A stretch of DNA of 64,000 nucleotides from Cyathus striatus (lineage: Eukaryota; Basidiomycota; Agaricomycetes; Agaricales; Nidulariaceae), in NCBI GenBank assembly GCA_025738555.1, contig JAOVFP010000002.1, forward strand, positions 5,022,001 to 5,086,000, given 5' to 3'. Made by a program: the position numbers and the translations under genes. Shown here one piece after another: positions 15,901 to 26,898 of the stretch. The notes beneath the pieces are model-generated. The model saw nothing but the letters and a program-made list of their open reading frames with translations. It was not told the origin of the DNA and searched no databases. The stretch's first letter is position 1, and each line of letters starts with the position of its first letter.

Positions 15901-17028
15901 GAGTCACTTAGTTGAGGTGATGGCGTGGATAGGCCTGTAGGTAATTGTTACGCCTTACTGTCAGGTATGGAGGACAGATAGATATACGCACGAGAGCTGG
16001 ATTTCCGTCTCTCAGGAAACCTGAACTCACTGGATCTTATTGTTTCGTCTGTACGTTCCCTGGAGTGTGAATGATACCCTTCAATATCAAGAGTGATGTC
16101 TGCAGCAGAAAACAGACCTATAAGATAATAAGTCACCAAGAAGGAAGCTAATCACGTACCATGATGGTATTCTACTTCAGGTGCATCGTTTATATCTCTA
16201 AGAGCCTTCAGTGCTTCGTCAACACGTTTATCCTGATCATCCATTTCTGGCGTGCGAGAACGAGACTGATCGCGGGAAGGTGGGGGAGAAGGCAAGCTTA
16301 AAGCTGGCTGGGATAACGATATCTGGGAAGGCTTCTTGCCCAGTTCAGGTGTCGCGGGAAGCTGTTTTGGAGTATGATGTTCCTGTGGAGCACCGTCATC
16401 GTGCGGTTGTTCCCCTTCCCGCTGGTCAGTATTCTGCATAGAGGCCGTAGCATCCAGGTCGAGAAACTCCGGCTCTTGCGTATTGTGATCTTCCCTATGT
16501 ATTTCTTCCTCATTCTTGGTGTGTATCCGCCCTTCTTCATCTGCGGGGGGTTCCTGGTCGTCTTTTGGTTCCTCCTTCGCCCCAAAGCGTTCGGACGGAA
16601 CATCTTCAGGACTAGCTGCTTCTCCATCAGGATGGGTTGGTTGAAGAATGGGACTTGTTATTAAACTATCTGGAACATCATCCTCTGTTTCAAAGACGAA
16701 GAATGCCTCGCCGGCTTCGCCAATCTTCATGTTATATGGTATAGGATGACCATTGACTGCCACATTGACCTAACTCCGCGATGAGAGAGGAAAAGTAATA
16801 TATTGGCCGAATACGGACCTTCTTCTCAGAGGGGCGAAGGACTTGCCACTTTCCAAATCGTACATGAAAGGGAGAACATGCAAGCTCTGTGTCGCCGTTG
16901 TCTGCAGGACGTTGAATAACGATGACGTCGATAGCACCGGTGAGGGTTGAAGGATTAATGGGAGGAAGTTCTTTGTAATACTGGTAAGGTGCACTAATGG
17001 CATTGACTGCGCCGCGTAGATAGTTCAT
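12949..17028 (-). CDS. PAH1: Lipin-type phosphatidate phosphatase (Pah1/Smp2/Ned1)
   Basis: This Mg2+-dependent phosphatidate phosphatase makes diacylglycerol from phosphatidic acid. It controls storage-lipid versus phospholipid synthesis and nuclear-envelope shape. The N-terminal lipin domain starts at the ATG at 17028 ([20 protein letters not shown], then [22 protein letters not shown]). It contains the conserved glycine region of N-LIP and a likely amphipathic helix. A long disordered Ser/Glu-rich middle follows. The HAD domain carries the catalytic DxDxT as [11 protein letters not shown] (around 14,275-14,310), then [17 protein letters not shown] and [10 protein letters not shown]. An acidic C-terminal tail ends in NVPFI. 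There are about eight exons and over 1,100 aa, long as usual for basidiomycete lipins. The acidic tail may serve recruitment by the Nem1-Spo7 phosphatase, as known in yeast. Confidence 0.92.
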
Positions 17029-17651
17029 TTAAAGAGGGGGAAAAGGAGCGAGAGGAAGATGAAGTTAGGATAGAAGGACGAAAGAAAGATAGGAACCGTC
17101 GAAAGGTATACCTACAACTAAGATAAGTAGTGCCACTCATGTGATATTCGACACGCGTTAATTCAACGTTAATCTATTCGTACACTTCTGATTATATCAT
17201 TCAGATTTCCATGGGCTATCAAAGGCCATCAATGCATCACTCTACATTCTCTCGCCACATTTTATGTATATTTTATGCTAATTTCATTTCTCCGTTTTAT
17301 AACAAGTTTTTGATCCTTTTCGTTATGACTGCATTGTTTTGTTTTGTTGACCAAAGGCTTCTACACAAGCATACTATTACTTACTGTATTACAGGGACTA
17401 ATAGTAATAATGCGCAAACATACTTAAGTAGCTCCAAAACAACCACTTATACCTTTTTTATATAATAGTACCAACTCAATTGAAATAGATAGATATATAA
17501 GTTTTTTTCTGGCTTTAAGTCTCTCTCATGTGCTGAGTTCTGACCTTGTGCTGAGTCCTGGTGCACCTTCCACAATGAATTTCAATGTCAGTAGTTATCT
17601 TCAGAGTTGTAACAGAACACACCACTGACACCCCTCACCAGTCTGCAAGTC
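17029..17651. other. AT-rich intergenic region upstream of lipin
   Basis: It contains the lipin promoter on the minus strand and an AT-rich stretch (17,150-17,520) with poly-T tracts and stop codons in all frames. No gene, repeat unit or regulatory motif could be supported. Confidence 0.5.
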
Positions 17652-18200
17652 ATGCTACAAGTCATGCTCCTGTATATCAACCCCAGCACTATGAAGTTCA
17701 CCTGTATTGCTACTAGTGTTCTGTTCTCATTATTCAAGATTCCCAAATCTCTTCCCCACAAATTGGACCAAGAAGACTGTGCTGGGCTCAATTCTGACCT
17801 CCACAGGTACATTAAAGCTATGGCCATTGCATCTGGGAAACATCCAGATGCCATATTTCACGCTATTGCAATACTCTGGGCACTGAAGGATGATGAGCGT
17901 CGGCACAAATTTCTCTTTGTTGGGGAAAATGTATATCGCTACTTTGCAGGTGCATATTTTAGAGGGGACAAGAAGCTCCAACTTCTGCAAGATTTTGGAC
18001 CTGTGACAAGTATTGGAAAAAGATACACAGACGAACAGATACATCATTTTGCACAAGGGGTACAGAAACTCTGTGACAGTGTCAGCATAGATGAATATGA
18101 TAGGAATGCTCTCTGGCAGAGGTGTCGGATGCATTATCAGACACTAGCCAATAAACATCATGAACTTTTGCAGCAATCAATAGCCTATAATTTCCCCTAG
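17652..18200 (+). CDS. Hypothetical protein, 182 aa (or 169 aa), no recognised domain
   Basis: This is an intronless ORF from the ATG at 17652. A second in-frame ATG at 17691 gives MKFTCIATSVLFSLFKIPKS, which looks like a weak signal or membrane segment. The rest is soluble and looks like real protein (HPDAIFHAIAILWALKDDERR, FAGAYFRGDKKLQLLQDFG), mostly helical. I recognise no family. The surroundings are AT-rich and gene-poor with no neighbour on either side for hundreds of bases. It could be a lineage-specific gene, or a fragment of a larger multi-copy or transposon-associated gene. No terminal repeats are visible. The existence of the ORF is certain; its status as a gene is not. Confidence 0.45.
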   Translation: MLQVMLLYINPSTMKFTCIATSVLFSLFKIPKSLPHKLDQEDCAGLNSDLHRYIKAMAIASGKHPDAIFHAIAILWALKDDERRHKFLFVGENVYRYFAGAYFRGDKKLQLLQDFGPVTSIGKRYTDEQIHHFAQGVQKLCDSVSIDEYDRNALWQRCRMHYQTLANKHHELLQQSIAYNFP

Positions 18201-18290
18201 GTGCTACAAACTAACACTGAACTTCATCAGTATGATTGACCAGCTGTATCAGCACTTCGCATTCCGGAGCTAATACTAACAGTAACAACA

Positions 18291-18312
18291 TCACGTGACT
18301 ACGTGACGTGTA
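18291..18312. promoter_or_regulatory. Clustered CACGTG E-box and TGACGTG half-sites
   Basis: Within 22 bp there is a perfect TCACGTGA E-box core followed by overlapping ACGTGA and TGACGTG motifs. This arrangement is typical of bHLH and bZIP binding sites. It lies about 190 bp upstream of the small ORF at 18498. That a factor binds here is inference. Confidence 0.35.
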
Positions 18313-18497
18313 GAGTCATTTTATGATAATAATACTCCAGAGTCCAGAGCTGAGAATACATATTTTCAGGCTTGAGCAACGTGGACCGGGAATTTGTACG
18401 TGTCCTTAAACAACCAATAGTACCGTCTGACAGATCGAAATAAATACCAGTAACCACTTTCGGTCTGTATTCATAACGTGTTTGTAACACCCACAGT

Positions 18498-18782
18498 ATG
18501 AGCCATACGCCCAATTACGAAGAAAACCATTACCTCGCTGTAACTTTTGTCGAAATGTCGCCCTTCCTCAGTGCGCCGGAAGCACTGGCCAAACTTAATC
18601 CACCACTGGAATACGCCGGACAAGTGGGCCAACTAGAGCAAGTCCATCTGTACAGTCTTACCAATAACGACTGGGGGACGGTGGGGGTGGAAATTTTTAC
18701 AGCATTGATACAAACCGACGGAGTAATGCGGGTTGATCTTCAGAATAGAGAGCAGAGGAGACGGAACACCGAAGAGCTGTGA
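18498..18782 (+). CDS. Small hypothetical protein, 94 aa
   Basis: This is a single-exon ORF from MSHTPNYEENHYLAVTFVEM to RRNTEEL. It is acidic with no signal peptide and no membrane segment. No family is recognised. An E-box/CRE-like cluster lies about 190 bp upstream. The ORF is short and could be an orphan gene or chance. Confidence 0.35.
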   Translation: MSHTPNYEENHYLAVTFVEMSPFLSAPEALAKLNPPLEYAGQVGQLEQVHLYSLTNNDWGTVGVEIFTALIQTDGVMRVDLQNREQRRRNTEEL

Positions 18783-19180
18783 TTAGGAAGAAAGGTGGGT
18801 AACAGTTTTACCGACCAATTATAGTGAAAATAAATGTTGAAACCCCCAGAGTGAAGAAATGCACCCAAGGATTTCTAACATTTTGAACAGGATAAGCTCT
18901 GTAACTTTCAAATATGCTATACTTAATTTTGATCGGGGAGTTGTTAATGGTTCCATGTTGCAATTGAATGAAGAGACTATTCATTAGTTCGAAAAGTAGA
19001 CTGAATTGAAACGCAGTGGGTCACTATTTCTCTTGTCTAAACCTGAGGTCTTTCAGAATTACGCTTTCTAGGAACGTTCCATTTGGGCAATATGTTGTGT
19101 GTCTTGACATGGGGTCAATTACCCTATGCATGAGAATAGCTTTCCACGCTGTAATATTCGAGAAATGCAAGATACACAAT
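18783..19180. other. Intergenic region between orphan ORF and complex I gene
   Basis: This is AT-rich sequence holding the 3' end of the minus-strand NDUFB9-like gene. Nothing else was recognised. Confidence 0.45.
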
Positions 19181-19740
19181 CTAATGAGGAGGATGGGCTT
19201 CGTGGTCGTATATGGGTCCCATTTTGGGCTACAATGAGCTGACGGTAAGAATGCCGATACACTGAGCGTTGGGGAGAGCTTACAGGAATGTTGCGTTCCC
19301 TGAATGCGATTCGTGATTATTATGTCCACCTCGGGAATGTGAGGAAAATAAACGTACCACTTAGTGCCACCTGGGAATGAAGCGGCTATAAGATGAATGG
19401 GTGAATAAGGATATGTTGAAGGTTAGGAACAAGCGCACGGATATAAGGATCTGGGTGAACCCGGGCAGCCAAGCTGGCTTCTGCTTTCTCAAGTATTACA
19501 GCCAACGCGCGAGGATCGTGCACATTACTATAGAGATGCACAAGATGATGTTGAAGTGTACGTTGGACGAGGAAAGGGCTGGAGAACGAACCGGTTGGCC
19601 TCGAACTCTGCTCTAATTTGTTGGGCCTCCTGGCGCCAAGTGGGCCTGTCAATGCACCAGTCAAGGGAGTTCTTGAGATAACGCTTGTATAGAGACTTGA
19701 CGTAGAGTCTGTGGGCAGAGCTGAAAGGAGAGACAGACAT
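19181..19740 (-). CDS. Mitochondrial complex I subunit B22 / NDUFB9 (LYR motif protein)
   Basis: This is an accessory subunit of the membrane arm of NADH:ubiquinone oxidoreductase. Exon 1 (ATG at 19740) reads SPFSSAHRLYVKSLYKRYL. It carries the LYR-type motif (LYxxLYK) and then DWCIDRPTWRQEAQQIRAEFEANR. Four short introns (donors near 19,590, 19,455, 19,355 and 19,290) join it in frame to NVHDPRALAVILEKAEASLA, HPDPYIP, FPGGTKWERNIP and a C-terminus PPKMGPIYDHEAHPPH before TAG. At about 110-120 aa it matches the family size. The gene is head to head with RRN3, with 132 bp between start codons. Confidence 0.88.
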
Positions 19741-19872
19741 GGTGGTGGCCGGTGGTTAACTGGTTGGTGGTTCGGGAGTGGAATGGGAGCAGTTACATAA
19801 GCAGAATGATGCATCCATGACCGAAAAACTGGGATCAGCGAAATCTACTAAGTACTATATCCCTCTTTATAC

Positions 19873-22471
19873 ATGGATCCCCACTCAACGCGCTCCCAGT
19901 TCAATCAGCGAGCTCCAAAATCTGGTCCACATTCAAAGCATGCCAGGTTCACTGATATCATGGCCCATCATCACCACCCAAAGCCCTCTTTAGATCCGTT
20001 TAGTTCAAAATCTTCGACATCAGGTGCAAAACATACTTCTGCTGCATCTGCAGCTCCTCTCATGCGTAGGCCTATTGCCTCAAATTCACGTGTTCGCCAG
20101 GATGAAAAGGTTCGAAAGGACATGTACCTTGCTTTCGTGAATAATGCTCTCCAACAAAAATCCAACGTATGCCTTTGTTATCCACTCCTTTCCATCTTAT
20201 TAACCCATCTATCTTATGCAAATCTAGGGTATAAGTGAGCCTTTCGATGAGCTAGTCAACCAGTTTAATCCCAAAAGGTTGCCCAATGAAGGCGTCGCTC
20301 AACTCGCGCAGTTGCGACTGTGGATATTAGCACTATCCCACGTCGTTTCACGGTTGGAACGTACCCATTCTGCACTCGTGGAAGCAATCGTAAATATGCC
20401 ATGGATTACACTGGATACTACTACCGTTAAGTCTTACACTGTGTTTATTGGAATGCTCCTGAGCGCAAAACCGGAATATCTATCTTTGGTTCTCGGGAAA
20501 GTTGCACAGGGATTCACGTATCGTACGCGTTCTCCAATCATGTTTGCGTAATCCTGTCTCATAAAGCTGGTCAGAGTCTGGGATTCAAACATTGGAATCT
20601 GTCTTGCCTGAAAGCTCTTCAAGTCCCCTTACCCGCCGTGTGATTTACGACAGACTTCACTACCTTCTTCGCCATCTTCTTTCTCTCATTCCTACCCTTA
20701 CATCTACGCTATTACCTCTCCTTGTGCGGCATTTCCCGCATAAACGTCAAAATGAAGTGGCTCAATCGACTTACATACGCAATTTATTACGAGTGTCCTC
20801 TTACTGTCCTGAAATAGCGGACAAGGTGCTTGGCACAATAGTGGATCGTGCAATTCAAATCGATGTATACCATTTCTATCGCCGTGCATTTTCTGAAAAT
20901 AACGTTATCTCCCCTTTCAGGTTGAAATCCAAGTCGAGCTTGAAGAGCTCGAGGAAGACGACAATCCGGGGGACCAAGATGTTTTCGAGCTTGATCCATT
21001 TGACACGGTTATTGGCCTGGAAGCAGATGAATCAGAAAATGAGGACGACGAGGATGAAGATGGTGAGGGAGATAACTTTAGTGACCTTTCCTCTGATGCA
21101 GGATTGGATGATGATGGTCCTGTTGCGGATATCCCTACCAATGTCAAGCATATTCAAGATATGGTTAAAAAACTGGACTCTATTTTGACCCTTGTATTTG
21201 ATCATTTCCACCGGACTCACTCTTTGATATTATCTTTTTCTACCTTCTCACTGGGTCTATCAAGAGACTCTTCACCACCAGATTTGCCTCCTTTACCTGC
21301 AGTAGAAACATCTGGGCTTCTAACGCCGGTCTCCGAGTTGGCGCCTTCGCTACCAAGTACTCCTACAATCTCTACGATGGTTGCATCACTGCCAACGCCA
21401 ACGCCAGTTCCTCAAGAACCTAATGATCTTAAAAAATTAAAATCTATACTTCGTTCCCAATTTCATGCACTCCTTGCAATCTTCGATCGTACCATCCTCC
21501 GCACTTTCAAATCCCGATACACCCAGTTTCTTCTTTTCTGGTTTACGTCCTTGGACCCCGAGTTTTCTGACATATTCCAGGGAATGCTTGTGGACCGCGC
21601 GTTATTTCAGGATCCGAATGCCAACAGTACTCCTTTCGTCACACGAGCAGCAGCAGCATCCTATATCGGGAGTTTCGTCAGCAGGGCTACATTCGTTGAT
21701 CAGGATGGGGCACGTCGAGTGGTAGCTGTGCTGTGTGAATTCTTGAGAGTGCATCTGGAAGGAGTGGAAGAGATAGTGAGAATGGGCGGCTTTGCGACTG
21801 TGGGAGGCGCTCAGAACACAGTATTCTATGCTGTGGCACAGGCTGTGTTCCTTATCTTTTGCTTCCGATGGAGAGACTTGTTGGATGAACCGAATGATGC
21901 TGAAGAGTTAGTGGCCGGGAGCCCCGAGAAGGCTGGTAGGAAGTGGATGCCAGAGTTGAGTATTATCCGAAGAGTAGTGACATCTATATTAAATCCTCTG
22001 AAGGTATGCCGTGTTATTCTTGATTAGATTGGATTATCTTGACAGAACCTTTACTCTTAGGTGTGCTCACCGAATGTTGTGATGCAATTTGCCCGTGTAG
22101 CTCATGCTACTGACTTTATTTACTGTTACACGATTGTCGAAAACAACAAGCGCCTTGACTACGGCCCATCCGATGACAAATCTTCGTCATCGTCGACGTA
22201 TCATCCGGTGGTGCTAAACGAACCGGTCAATGCGGAGCTCAACACATTCTTTCCCTTCGACCCATATCGTCTTCCAAAGTCAAATGTATACATCCAAGGC
22301 ATATATCGTGAATGGGCGTCAGTAGCCATTGATAATGAAGAGGATGATGACGACGATGAGGAGGAGGAGGATGACGAACCTACTGAAGAGGAAGGTGTAG
22401 GAGGGCTTTCATCGAGCGGCTTTTTGGCAATCCTCGTCCCGCTATACGGGATAGTGATGATGGGGGGTTAG
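19873..22471 (+). CDS. RRN3: RNA polymerase I initiation factor RRN3 (TIF-IA)
   Basis: RRN3 bridges RNA polymerase I to the rDNA promoter complex in the nucleolus. Exons fit introns at about 20167-20227, 20523-20575, 20863-20922 and 22003-22061. They encode the HEAT-like fold (SEPFDELVNQFNPKRLPNEG, PLTRRVIYDRLHYLLRHLL, RAIQIDVEIQVELEEL). An acidic loop (around 20,940-21,120) is followed by LNPLKVCSPNVVMQFARVAH and FPFDPYRLPKSNVYIQGIYREW, then an acidic tail. As read, the frame ends at 22471 after an atypical stretch (AILVPLYGIVMMGG). The neighbouring frame instead gives SLGAMSISPVRAIQ with TAA at 22549-22551, a much more likely C-terminus. One missing T in the T-run at 22421-22425 would explain this. 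Confidence 0.92.
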
Positions 22472-22551
22472 GAGAATCATTGGGCGCTATGAGTATTAGT
22501 CCTGTTAGAGCGATACAGGCTAATACACACCCTCTATTAGTGATGAAGTAA

Positions 22552-23283
22552 TCTATATTTTTTCCTAGACGGTTTAGTTATATGCATCATTGATTATCCT
22601 CATACTATTTGTATTGTTACATAGTCTACTATATCATGCCTTTGATAATTGCGTAAGTACCATGGTTGGTCCGTTCATCAAATGATCCTGTCAAGCCAAT
22701 GTAGTGATATTTGCTGTAAGTAGCTGGACGGGGACGTCATGCTAAGCAAATTTGTAGCGCCTGAGACTTATCACCTCAGACAGGCCTAAATTAGGTCAGT
22801 GTAAATATGGTACATCCCGATTTTCTTAACAATTAGAATATGCTGTATAATATGTACTGTCCCAGATGTATTAGCAAATTTTAAAACGGGTAATAAATAT
22901 ATTTATTGTTCCAATGCGATCCGATCCACCCCTGTCTAAGGTGTATGTAAGTAGTGCTTTAGTTTGTCTTGTCTCCACTTCTAGTTCTAGACACCCGAAA
23001 AAACATTTTGGTATACATGCACTTAAATAACAGGATCATGGCCTTGTCCCGGCCCATCATTCTGTGGAATCTGCAATTTGTCTGCAACAGCAGGCAATAG
23101 CCTCAAAATAGCCTAGTCATCTATGCGGTTTGAATGACCCGGATCAAGCCCGGATACTTATCACCATACTATCTCTTATCAACTGGAATTTGGAGTTAAT
23201 GACTTCTCGTGCAGGCCAAGTGCAGGCGGTTAATGTTCGCATGCGGCCATTTAAAAACCACCAACATCTTTACCAAATCAACA
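22552..23283. other. Intergenic region between RRN3 and nucleoside hydrolase
   Basis: About 730 bp of AT-rich DNA with no ORF of protein character, no repeat unit and no RNA gene recognised. It contains the RRN3 3' UTR and the promoter of the plus-strand nucleoside hydrolase. Confidence 0.5.
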
Positions 23284-24560
23284 ATGAAGTATGTCTGGTT
23301 GGATGCTGATCCCGTATGTCACATCGACATCCCTTTATCCTAATCTGACGTGCTGCTAAGGGACACGATGACGCGATAGCGATCATGCTTGCCGTGCAAT
23401 GCCCCAATATTCATCTTTTGGGTGTCTCTACAGTATGTTCTCGATATCATACGCGCGTTGATCATTCACCAACTGACAATGTAGGTGCACGGCAATGCCA
23501 GTAGCGAATGGACATTGGCGAATGCGGCGCGATGTCTGGTAGCCTTTGGCGCATCAGAGAACGTGCTCGTATATCCTGGTGCAGAGAAACCACTGTTGCT
23601 GGAAGGAAGACACGATCCAGAAATTCATGGCGTTGATGGTCTTGGTGGTGTAGAAGGCCTACCAGATACGAACGATCCAGCGGTCCATGCTCGTTTTGCA
23701 AAGAATGAGGATGGACTACATATAAAAGCTCTTGAAGGAATGTCGATGGCAATCAAAGACGCATGGAAAATGGGTGCTGGACACAAGGTCACCGTCGTTT
23801 CCTCAGGACCAATGACCAATATCGCACTCTTTGCCTCTGTTTATCCTGAACTACTAGAGGCTGTGGAAGAATTTGTGTTCATGGGCGGCGGTGTTGGAAT
23901 GGGTAACAGATCTTCGGCTGCAGAATTCAATATATTATGTGACCGTAAGACTTACTTCTTTTACTCTGATATCCAACTCAGCGAGCAACATAGCCCATGC
24001 AACTCAGATAGTCCTCAATGCCAATGTGAAGACCACGATGATTCCTATTAATGTTACACATACCGCTATCGTCACGAGAGAAATTCATGCGGAACTACTT
24101 TCCCCAGGCATCGACGCCAATATAGAGAACGGACTTCCTCCTGCTGCAAGCAACCTGAGACACACATTGTCGACCTTAATCAGCTTCTTTGCAGAGTCGT
24201 ATAAATCTACATTTGGCTTTGCTGCAGGACCTCCGTTACACGATGCACTTACTCTTGCTTATGTGTCACAGCCTGAGCTGTTCAGAACCAAACGGTACAG
24301 AGTTGATACTGAACTCACCGGGGCTCACACAATAGGGGAGACAGTTGTCGATATTTGGAATTACCGTTCATGTGACAATTCATGGGGAAGAAATGGAAAA
24401 AACTGTCTTGTTGCTGAATATGTTGACGTGAAACGAGTTCCTCTTCTCGCCCATAGATTCTCTGCTAATGATTTCGGTTTTTTAGGTGGATGCCTTCTTC
24501 CAGTTGCTTTTGAATTGCGTTGCAAGATGTGATAAGGTGTCCCCTTTAAATAGAACTTGA
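23284..24560 (+). CDS. Inosine-uridine-preferring nucleoside hydrolase
   Basis: This enzyme cleaves the N-glycosidic bond of ribonucleosides for base salvage. The N-terminus is MKYVWLDADP, then (after an intron) GHDDAIAIMLA. Together they form the DxDxGxDD calcium and active-site signature. Further family blocks are GVSTVHGN, KVTVVSSGPMTNIAL, FVFMGGGVG and AEFNILCD-PHAT, with the C-terminal conserved Asp region PPLHDALTLAY. Five exons are needed. The last intron (49 nt, starting GTTCCT after VDVKR, with a GCTAAT branch site) leads to VDAFFQLLLNCVARCDK and TGA at 24558-24560. This is preferred to reading through to the TGA at 24530. At about 370 aa it is of normal family length. Confidence 0.9.
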
Positions 24561-24812
24561 TAATACCCCTACGACGGTCACAACGAGCGTATTTGTGTGT
24601 AGATTTGTAGCCTGTAGTACTTGCAACAAAATTATAAGGAATGGGAGCTACTTATGTACATGTAACATACTTAAGACTAGAGTCTGGAGTTGAATCTCCC
24701 AGACTCCAGCGAATCGGCGATAACCAAAATAGGCAGGCGGGCTTTGAAAAAAAGTTGGGAGAGAACAGTTTGACTTGAAGAGTGTACACCGTCAAACGAG
24801 ACCACCAGCAAG

Positions 24813-26631
24813 ATGGTCACTCACGTCCTTTTCGAGTCCTCCTCGGGATATGCGATTTTCGAGGTCAAGCTTGCTGAGGAAATCGCAGCACAAACCTCCC
24901 AGGCCCAGGAATCTATCAAGGACCTGGGGAAGTTTGGCAAAATGGTATCCTTGGCCAGTTTCGTGCCCTTCAAGAGCGCTGCTCAGGCGTTGGAAAATAT
25001 AAATGACATTTCTGAAGGTGTGTATTTATTTCTACCGTCTAGTTTCAACGTACAAATGCATATAAATTTGCTTCAGGGATTGTCAACGACTACCTTAAGG
25101 ACCTACTGGAACTTAACCTCTCCAAATCTTCTAAAAAGTCAAAGATCGTCCTCGGTGTATATGATGCACCTCTGGCTGGAAATATTAAGGAGGCCACCGG
25201 CATCCAAACTGAAGCTTCAACTCAAATTCAAGATCTCATCCGTGGGATTCGTTTACATTTTCCCAAGCTTTTGAAGGGCCTTGAGACTGGCGATATCGAG
25301 AAGGCGCAACTCGGCTTGGGTCACTCCTACTCCCGCGCGAAGCTAAAGTTCAACGTCAACAGGATAGATAACATGATTATCCAGGCTATTGCTCTTCTCG
25401 ATCAACTTGACAAGGATGTCAACCTGTTCTCTATGCGGATACGAGAGTGGTATGGTTACCATTTCCCAGAGCTCGTCCGAATCGTTCCCGACAACTACCA
25501 ATACGCCTGCGTTGCTCAATTTATTGGCGACAAGGATTCATTAGACGAGGAGAAGCTTCCGGACCTTGCAGCCCTCGTTGAGGATAACAGCACAATCGCA
25601 CAAAACATTCTCGATGCTGCACGCGGATCTATGGGTTCCGCACTATCTGAGATTGATATGCTAAATATCAACTCGTTCGCTTCTCGCGTTGTATCTCTAG
25701 CAGACTACCGCAAGTCCCTCATCTCCTACCTAACTGAAAAGATGAACCTCGTTGCACCAAGTTTGACCGCTCTCTTGGGAGAGCGTGTTGGAGCTAGGCT
25801 TATCAGTCATGCTGGCAGCTTGACAAACTTGAGCAAGTATCCTGCCAGTACAGTACAGATCCTCGGAGCAGAAAAGGCGCTCTTCAGGGCCCTTAAAACC
25901 AAGGGTAATACCCCAAAAGTATGTCTGGTATTTCTAGTTCTTAACTACTAGTCCTCACACATTCTTTTATAGTATGGTCTTTTATACCATTCATCGTTTA
26001 TTGGCCGTGCGGAAGCCAAGCATAAGGGCCGAATTTCCCGTTTCCTCGCCAACAAATGTTCAATTGCATCAAGAATAGATTGCTATTCTGGTTGGTCTCT
26101 TTCAATTTATCCATTTGCTTAAAGGCTGAACTTGATCCCAGACAATCCAACTCCCAAATTTGGTGAAGCTCTTCGTCAACAGGTTGAAGAGCGACTAGAA
26201 TTCTTCGCTTCAGGAAAGCCACCACAAAAGAATGCTGAAGCCATTCAGAAAGTTTTGCAAGATCTTGCCCTGGAAGACAAGGAGGACGAAGATGTTGATA
26301 TGGACGGTCCCGCTTTAACAACTCTTGAAGCTACCCCCAAAAAGGGCAAGAAGGACAAGAAGAAGCGCGAGAGGGACGCAATGGATGTGGACGATGATGA
26401 TAATGAACCCGATACTCCGAAGAAAAAGGTCAAGTTATCGAAGGAGGAGAAGAAGGCATTGAAGAAAGCCAAGAAGGAGAAGGCAAAGGAGGCCGATACC
26501 GAGGTACATTACTTAATTGAAAGAGAAATACATTCTAATGTTGTTCATCATAGGACAAATCATCTAAGAAGGAAAAGAAGGAAAAGAAGGAAAAGAGAGA
26601 GAAAAAGGAAAAGAAGAAAGGCGAGGCATAA
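24813..26631 (+). CDS. NOP58: Box C/D snoRNP core protein NOP58
   Basis: This is the nucleolar protein of the C/D snoRNPs that guide 2'-O-methylation of rRNA. The ATG at 24813 gives [19 protein letters not shown] (NOP5 N-terminal domain). A coiled coil and Nop domain follow ([90 protein letters not shown]). The tail is Lys/Glu-rich with repeated KKEKKEK blocks ending KKGEA. Introns near 25,019, 25,919, 26,093 and 26,502 restore a continuous frame. NOP58 is chosen over NOP56 because of the long KKE/D tail and the N-terminal sequence. Confidence 0.94.
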
Positions 26632-26898
26632 TATAATGTCTTATCTTATCGTTTTATGTTTCTATTTCGTTTTATCCTTGTCGAGCATATCGTTCTTTTT
26701 CTTAATTTCTGTATAATAAGCTGCCTTCGAGCAACGGTAGATGTATTCGATCTGAGTGTTGGTGCAGTACCAGAACTTCATGAAGACTTTGCTGGTTGTC
26801 ATAATTCATTGATAAAACAAGTTGAAACCCGCTTTTGATTACAAAAGCTTTGCACAGTCGTCTAACTTTTACATGGAATGTCATATTCAGGTATACTT

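Noticed and set aside
17160..17520. Possible transposon remnant in AT-rich DNA
   Set aside because: No inverted repeats, target duplication or coding fragment of a transposase was seen.
24476..24532. Read-through C-terminus of the nucleoside hydrolase (stop at 24532)
   Set aside because: A 49-nt intron with good branch and acceptor gives a family-like C-terminus ending at 24560.
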